A stretch of DNA of 64,000 nucleotides, from positions 2,356,001-2,420,000 of the forward strand of contig JBCAQO010000010.1 in NCBI GenBank assembly GCA_039111635.1, given 5' to 3'. This document shows, in pieces, positions 57,575-64,000 of this stretch. Origin of the DNA: Heterobasidion occidentale. Lineage: Eukaryota > Basidiomycota > Agaricomycetes > Russulales > Bondarzewiaceae. Each line of letters opens with the position of its first letter. Position 1 is the first letter of the stretch. The translations under genes were made by a program, and so were the position numbers. The notes under the pieces were generated by a model. It saw only the letters and a program-made list of their open reading frames with translations. It was not told where the DNA came from and did no database searches.

Positions 57575-60500
57575 ATGTCGTCTTTCTTTGCGCCAGCGCC
57601 TCCCCCAATGCCGCCGTCCAAGAACTCGCTGCAAGTCCCGCCCCCGCGCAGAGACAGCCTTAGCTACCGCGCGCACCACCCCCCGTCCTCCCGGCTCTCC
57701 TCCACCGACGCCTCGCGCACGATCGACACCCACACCGCGTTCTCCCCGTTCATGTCCACCGCATCCCTCCACACCGCCCTCCTCCCACAAGCGCTCCATG
57801 ACCATCTCCAAGGGCAACTCCGTCTTCTGCCTCGCTTGCAAGACCCACAGAGAAGCTCACGGTCGCCAGCCTTGACTGCATCTCCAAGCTCATCTCCTAC
57901 TCCTTCTTCGTCGAGGCCAGGCCTCCCAAACACGCATCCTCCCGTCCCCGCCCCTGTCCCCAAGTCCAAGCCCAGCCACTCCACCTCGAGCACCTCCCAG
58001 AGCAACCTCCCCCCGCCCTCGCTCGTGGACCTCGTCGTGCATACCACCACCACCTGCCACACCGAGTCCACCGCCGACTCGGTTAGGCTCCAGGTCGTCA
58101 AGACCCTCCTCACTCTCGTCCTCTCCTCCACCATCCTCGTCCACCAGTCCTCGCTCCTCAAGGCCGTCCGCACCGTTTACAACATATTCCTCATGTCCAC
58201 CGACCCCGTCAACCAGACCGTCACCCAGGGCGGCCTCACCCAGATGATCCACCACATCTTCTCGCGCTGCAAGGTCGCCCCACCCGCCGCCGCAGAGTCC
58301 ACCGCATCGCTCGCGTCCAGGGCTGACGACGCCCCGTCCGCAAAGCGCGACTCGTTCGCGCCGTCCACGCCGGACATCGAGCCGCCGCGTGCGCTGCCGT
58401 CCCAGGACAAGGTGCCCTCGGCAGACGACATCTCGCTCGAGATCCCGCTCCCTCTTTTGCCGCCGGTAGCTGCCCACGACGACTTGCCCGTCCTCGAGCT
58501 GCCCTCGTCGAATGGGATCGAGCACGGCGCGGACAGGCCGGATACCCCTCACGCGTGGGTCTCACTCGCACAGTTGCGCTTGTGTCCCCTTTGACTGACC
58601 CGCACGCCAGCGAGCCCACTCTTTGCCCGAGCACCCCAGCTCAGGGGCATCATGCTCCCCCAGCACACACGGTGACGATCGACGACCTGTTCCTCAAGGG
58701 CGCCTCCCTCGTCTTCCGGTCCATGTGCAAGCTCACAATGAAGCCCCTCAACACGGAAAGGTTCGCTCTCTCCTCCTCGCACCATATCCACATCACCCCT
58801 TACTGAGCCCCGCGCCCCGCCCACAGCGAGCGCGACCTCAAGTCGCACGCGATGCGCTCCAAGCTGCTCTCTCTGCACATGGTGCTCATCATCCTCAACG
58901 CGTACATGGACGTCTTCGTCTCGCCCTCGTTGCTCATCCACTCGAGCTCGTCCTACGAGGCGACCCCGTTCGTGCAGATGGCGAGCTAGTACCTCTGCCT
59001 CAGCCTCAGCAGGAAAGCAGTCAGCCCCGTCCCGCAGGTGTTCGAGATCAGCGTCGGGCGTGTGATCATGGGCCTCCGGACGAAGCTCAAGGTGCGCGCG
59101 CGCGCGTGTGGGGGGTCTGTCTTCGTAGACCTAGTTTTGTTTTTTATTGCACCTGCTGAAAGAGATCGAGGTCCTGTTCCACGAGATCTTCTTCCTGATT
59201 CTCGAGATGAAGACGTCGACGCTGAAGCAGAAGGCCGTCATCTTGGGTATGCTGCCTTTGCCACGATCCGCAGGCGCTCATCGAGATTTGTCTCAACTAT
59301 GATTGCGACAGCCAAGTCGCAGACAACATCTACGAGCAGTGAGCATGCCCCGCCTCCTCTCTTTTCCTCTGCTCTGCTCTGCCCTCTGTTTTTTTCTTTT
59401 TCTTTTTCTTTGTTTTTTTTGTCTGTGTATGCGGCTCGCTGAACACCCTGCCCGCCGCGCGCGCAGCCTCATGAACATCATCACCAAGATCGGCACCAGC
59501 ACGCTCCCGTCCGCCGCGCAGCAGAAGCCGGCGGACCCTGCGAGCCCCGCGCTGACACCCACGAGCAAGGCGCACGCGCCGGGCATCCCGCCGTCACTCG
59601 TGACGTCCGCCGTGGCCGTCTCGGGCTCGCTCGATACATCCACGCTCGGCCACTCGGAGCAGCAGCTCTGCCGCCAGAGCCTCGAGTGCCTCACTGCCGT
59701 GCTGCGCTCGCTCGTCGCGTGGGGCACCGCGCCCGACTCGGCGTTGGCCGCAGCCGCGGCGGGTGCGTGGCGCGCCAGCGTCGGTGAGGACGGGTGCCCT
59801 GAGGGATTGACGCCCAACGTGTCACAGTCGCTGGATAGGCTCCCGACGGGTGGCCCGAGCGCGGAGGCGACGAGGCAGCCGACGCCGGATATCCACAACG
59901 ACCCGGGCCGGTTCGAGAGCGCAAAGCAGAAGAAGACGATGTTGCTGGAGGGCGTCAAGAAGTTCAACCTTAAGCCGAAGCGAGTGCGTGTTTTCTTCGG
60001 CCGAGGAGGGCTGACCGATGGGCGGGTGTTAGGGCATACAATTTTTGCTCGAGACGGGGTTCATTCTGAGTAAGGCGCCGCAGGACGTCGCGCGGTTCTT
60101 GTTGCATACCGATGGGCTGAGCAAGTCGATGATCGGTGAGTACCTCGGCGAAGGGTGCGCGTTTTTTCCACCTCCTCCGTTTGCGATGGCTCATCGGTTG
60201 CAGGGACGAGGAGAACATCGCGATCATGTACACGTTCGTCAACATGCTCGACCTGCGGAACATGCCCTTCGTCGACGCGCTGCGCGTCTACCTGCAGGCG
60301 TTCCGCCTGCCCGGGGAGCGCAGAAGATCGATCGTTTCATGCTCAAGTTCGCCGAGCGCTACATCAAGGGCAATGCAAACAACACCGTTCGCGAACGCCG
60401 ATGCGTGTCCTGCGCGCTGCTCATCCGCGCGCGCGTCTGACGCGCCACAGCCCCGTTTCCGTTGCAGACACCGCCTACGTGATATCGTACTCGGTCATCC

Positions 60501-61506
60501 TGCTCAACACGGATGCGCACAATCCGCAGGTGAAGAAGCGCATGACGCGCGCGGACTTCGTGAAGAACAAACGCGGGATCAACGAGGGCGCGGACCCCCC
60601 GGAGCTGCTGTCCGCCATCTTTGACGACATCGTGAACAATGGGATCCGGATCAAGGATGAGGTGGACTCGAGCCTGGTCGCGTCGCTCGCGCGCGGGTGC
60701 GGGGCTGGCGAGCGCGCTCGCCACGGTCGGGCAGGACTTGCAGAGGGAGGCGTATATGCTGCAGTCGAACGGCATGGCGAACAAGACCGAGGTGCGTGCT
60801 TCTTGATGGCGTCGAGCGTCGAGATGTCGGTGCTGGGGTGGTTTGCTCACGCGTCGGTTATGCAGGCGCTGTTCAGGACGATGATGCGGTCCCAGCGCAA
60901 GGGTTCGCGGAGCGGCGAGCAGTTCTTCAGCGCGTCGCACTTCGTACACGTCTGGCCCATGTTCGAGGTCGCGTGGATCCTGTTCCTCGCGGGGATCTCG
61001 GGCCCGCTGCAGGAGACGGACGACCTGGATGTCGTGGAGCTCTGCCTCGACGGCTTCCGGAATGCGATCCGGATCGTGTGCTTCTTCGACCTCGAGCTGG
61101 AGCGCAACGCGTTCGTGACGACGCTCGCGAAGTTCACGTTCCTGAACAACCTCGGGGAGATGAAGACGAAGAACATGGAGGCGGCCCAGACGCTTCTCGA
61201 CGTCACAGTCACGGAGGGCAATAACCTCAAGGGCTCGTGGCGCGAGGTGCTCTCGTGCGTGAGCCAGCTGGAGCATATGCAGTTGATCAGCAGCGGCGTC
61301 GACGTCCTGGATGCGCGCAAAGGGTACGTCGCGCGTGCTCCGATCGTGTTTGCGTGGACGCGTGTCGACTTGTTGAATTTTAATTTTATTCTTTCATTGT
61401 GGTTTCTAGGCGCACACGAAAGCTGCCCAACGAGGAGCTGGCGAATGAGAGTAGATCGACGCACATCACCGTCGCGGCGGACATGGTGTTCTCCCTAAGC
61501 CATTAC
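57575..61506 (+). pseudogene. Sec7/BIG-type ARF guanine-nucleotide exchange factor, 5' two-thirds
   Basis: In order: DCB-like pieces (EKLTVASLDCISKLISYSFF; SLVDLVVHTTTTCHTES; SSLLKAVRTVYNIFLMSTDP), HUS-like blocks (LFLKGASLVFRSMCKLTMKP; HAMRSKLLSLHMVLIILNAY; EIEVLFHEIFFLILEMKTST), and a Sec7 domain (KKTMLLEGVKKFNLKPKR; ILSKAPQDVARFLLHTDGLS; FVNMLDLRNMPFVDALRVYL; QAFRLPGE, catalytic Glu codon 60316; VISYSVILLNTDAHNPQVKK). Post-Sec7 HDS1-like sequence follows, to THITVAADMVFSLSHY at about 61506. Introns are kept. Lesions: TAG at 58987, one base missing right after the catalytic Glu (60318), an intron donor changed to AT at 60401 (acceptor GCAG at 60467), and other frame changes near 57.95 kb. 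The C-terminal HDS2-4 region is missing. The normal protein activates ARF1 at the Golgi. Confidence 0.85.
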
Positions 61507-62098
61507 CACACAACGATGAATTGCGAAACCGGAGCAAACTCTGCTCTACGCGCACGAGACGACTTGTAACCATAACCATGACAGACCCCTGCTCCTGTAA
61601 GTGTATCTGTATTCTACTTTTCGTTGTCCCTTCTTTCCCGCCCTCGGCATTGCAAACGGACGATGGGCCTCCGCTGAGGCCCTGAGAAAGCAAGCAGTGT
61701 TGAGGATTCCCATTGTGGTCCTTGTCTTTGTCTAACGATGATTTCAGATCTTTCTGTAGGTACTTGTGCCGCTCGGGTATATCATGAGAGACTTTACGCG
61801 TGCGCTAACCTCGGTATGGCATGTTACTTCTTGTCCTTCAAGCTCTCCCACCATGTTTCATTTGTCTGCAAGTCTCGATGTGCCGTTTCTCTCTTTCTCG
61901 CATTCATCGACCTCACCCATTCCTTTCCTCTTTTCAGATTCCTACCTCGCAGCCTTCCAAGTTTCAACTCGGTTGGTCGGATTGGCAAGGTCCCACGGCG
62001 CCCTCTATGTTGTTAGCAACACGACAGCTTAAGCAACTCGGTATTTTAGTAGAAGATCGTCGTCGTCCCTACAAGAACCTTTTGCACTCAAGCTTTCG
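61507..62098. repeat. Module DNA downstream of the Sec7 fragment
   Basis: Sequence after the break (AGACCCCTGCTCCTGTAAGT, then box D) matches 33.9-34.05 kb. The T/C-rich remainder has no supported gene. Confidence 0.5.
61665..61682. repeat. Box D hairpin, copy 5
   Basis: GGGCCTC-CGCT-GAGGCCC. Stem intact, loop changed. Confidence 0.75.
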
Positions 62099-62214
62099 AT
62101 GCCTTCCGTGTCACAGGAGCGCCTCAATGCCCTCGCCTCCCGGGTCAAATCTTCACTCAAGCTCTCGCGCACGATCAAAGTTCAACAGGCTGCTGCGCAG
62201 AGCACCATCTCCAT

Positions 62215-62318
62215 GCTCAAGTCGAAGGTTTCCTCGCTCGGGTCACTCGCCCAGGCATCCCAGACCGCTCAAGTCGAAGGTTTCCTCGCTCGGGTCACTC
62301 GCCCAGGCATCCCAGACC
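62215..62318. repeat. 52-bp direct tandem duplication
   Basis: GCTCAAGTCGAAGGTTTCCT...CATCCCAGACC occurs twice head to tail (62215-62266, 62267-62318) and is identical. A frame from 62099 reads ERLNALASRVKSSLKLSRTI up to it. The 52-bp step breaks that frame. Confidence 0.9.
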
Positions 62319-63000
62319 GTGTCACCGCCGAGATCCTGTGCATGCCCGACGCCACTCTTGCCCTCTCGACCCGCTCGAGCGTCGAACCTAACCCTCGATC
62401 CCGCCTGCGCACGCTCTCTTCAGTACACGCATCCATTTGCCTGCAACCCAAAGTTATATGTGTACGTCCCCTCGTCCCCTCAAGCCCCAGAGCCCACGCC
62501 CATCTTCTCATGACTACGCCCGCCGCCTACCCAGTACCTTCGAACCCCTAGGCCGTTGACGTTGACGTCCACGCTCCCGTGTTCGAGCCCATATGCGCAC
62601 GTGCGTCTTTTCGACGCTATGAACACCCGCCACTCATTGCCCTTCCGCTTGTTGCCTCCAGCCCAAGCTCGCGCGTCACCCGGACTCTCTCGACCGTTCG
62701 CATTGTCAATCCCACGCACGGTCATCCCCTCAATCCCACGCAGCATCAACACTTCGTCGTCCCCTCGTCCACCCTTCCTCGTCTTGCGTCACTGCTGCGA
62801 CCCCGCCGCCCTACACAGTCCCTCTACCGTCGCCGTCCCCTCAAGCGCCCCCGCTCCCACCCCACTTGCGCTCCGCGCCAGCGCACAAAGCATAGCAGAC
62901 ATCATGCCACACGCGCTCTAGTGTGTTGACGAGGAGGGTGAGTAACAGCTGGCAACAAAGACATGAACTAGGGAGAGGGAGGCCGAGCGTCACCAAGGTG
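62319..63000. repeat. Repeat B copy 2 and repeat A, copy 7
   Basis: The first ~95 bp match 51360-51466 (repeat B). The rest is C/T-rich repeat A, ending with GTGAGTAACAGCTGGCAACA near 62940. Confidence 0.5.
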
Positions 63001-64000
63001 TGTACCTACCGCTCTGATCCTTTCTGCCTACCCCTTGTTCGACCTGCGACCCTGCGACGCCCTCGATCTCTGACGCCAAGCCCGTTCGCTCACTTGATTC
63101 CCTCAATAGCCAATTCTGCCTTTGTGCCCATGCGTGAACGCGCGACCCCTCGACGCCATGCACCCGCCTTTGCATGCTATCCCCGTTCGTCCGCGCGCTT
63201 CCCCTTGTCCCGTCAAGCCCAAGTTAGACTCATCTAGCCCACGCCCGCCCGCCACCGAATGCCCTCGATCCCTTTCATCCCTTGAGCTCACGCATCCGCC
63301 TTCGCCTGCGACCCAGATCCGACCCAGATCCGCTTCCACATGACTCATCCAGCTCGCGCACGCGTGCACGCACAACCTCTCAACGGCCCCTCAACCACTC
63401 CTCCCTCGTCCTGGATCGTTGCCGAAACCACAGGCACACTCGACCCCGTGCACGCTTGACCCCTCATCCCCTCATCCTCGTCGCCCTCGTCCTCTCAAGT
63501 TTGCGCACACTCGATCTCACATTCGTCAACAGTCCCATCCTCGACCTAACCTAACTGGCTGGTAGCGTAGGAAGAAGAGGACCGGCGGCGGCGGCGGCGG
63601 CTGAGAGACGGGCTGGGAACATGGATGGGCGTGGAGGACGAGGATCTCTATGGGGAGATGCATGCTCGCTGAGCAGGACGAGCGTCATGAAGGTGCGTCG
63701 TCGTCCCTCGTGGTGCCAGTCCTTCCCCGCCCACGTGTATATCCTAACCTCATCCTTTCCGCCCGCCCCGCCGCCAACCTGTCTCCCCTCGACACTCGTC
63801 CGTTCAGCCCACGCACCCCACGTTTCCGGCCGTGCATCCCTTCGACCCCACATACGCACACTCATATCTGTGAACACAAGCACGCCCACCACCCAGTGTC
63901 CTCGCAACCATTCCGCCCACCTGTCCGCTCAACCCGATGAAGCTGCGATTCCGCCCCCGATTTCGCCCGCGCATATTCGTCCCCTTCAGCGCACGCACCA
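63001..64000. repeat. Repeat A, copies 8 and 9, to window end
   Basis: TCTGACGCCAAGCCCG... and CGACCCCTCGACGCCATGCA closely match 20760-20830. CTCGACCTAACCTAACTGGC (63541) matches 21251. The exon-like GAGCAGGACGAGCGTCATGA precedes GTGCGTCG at 63692, after which a new C/T tract starts and runs off the window. Confidence 0.55.

Overview
The window looks like nuclear DNA of a filamentous basidiomycete, most likely an agaricomycete mushroom. The evidence is short GT-AG introns (about 50-80 bp), GC-rich coding exons, and protein families expanded in Agaricomycetes. These include a HeLo-like/TIR-like N-terminal module, a large P-loop NTPase family and TPR-CHAT proteins. A 100-base run of N (25993-26092) marks a scaffold join.

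Layout. (1) 1-17.9 kb is gene-like. In order it holds a left-truncated HeLo-like gene (-), an intact four-exon nucleotidyltransferase-fold gene (+), a PH-domain gene (-), an F-box gene (+), a P-loop NTPase of a mushroom-expanded family (-) and a TPR-CHAT gene (-). Five of these six genes need exactly one extra base to restore their frame, and the CHAT gene also has an in-frame TAG. (2) 18-29.6 kb is a gene graveyard: an inverted repeat, coding remnants, a glucose-6-phosphate isomerase pseudogene that keeps its introns, the C-terminal end of signal peptidase subunit SPC3 beside the gap, and a small two-exon gene whose stop codon lies at the edge of a repeat. (3) 29.6-64 kb is built from a repeated composite module. 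Its order is an ~0.85-kb element (E1), a C/T-rich repeat (A), a 103-bp palindrome (H), a short conserved box (C), a GGGCCTC hairpin box (D) and an exon-like block (F). Each module is followed by a different host-gene fragment, and twice by a satellite block.

The gene fragments carried this way are a plasma-membrane type Ca2+-ATPase joined directly to an RPAP3-like TPR cochaperone (34.8-39.6 kb), an NF-X1 type zinc-finger protein (50.1-51.3 kb) and a Sec7/BIG ARF-GEF (57.6-61.5 kb). All are truncated at both or one end and carry frameshifts, in-frame stops or a broken splice site. The satellites (40.5-45.7 and 51.5-54.45 kb) are built on a 20-bp register (20/40/60-bp units, with a 180-bp higher-order period in one stretch). 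Each block opens with a GGTGAG-rich minisatellite preceded by a telomere-like TTAGG motif.

The left part suggests a small neighbourhood of conflict or immunity-type families. The right part suggests a mobile or recombinogenic cassette that accumulates host gene fragments, possibly subtelomeric. Protein family calls rest on recognition of motifs, not on database searches. Exact exon borders outside the left genes are approximate.
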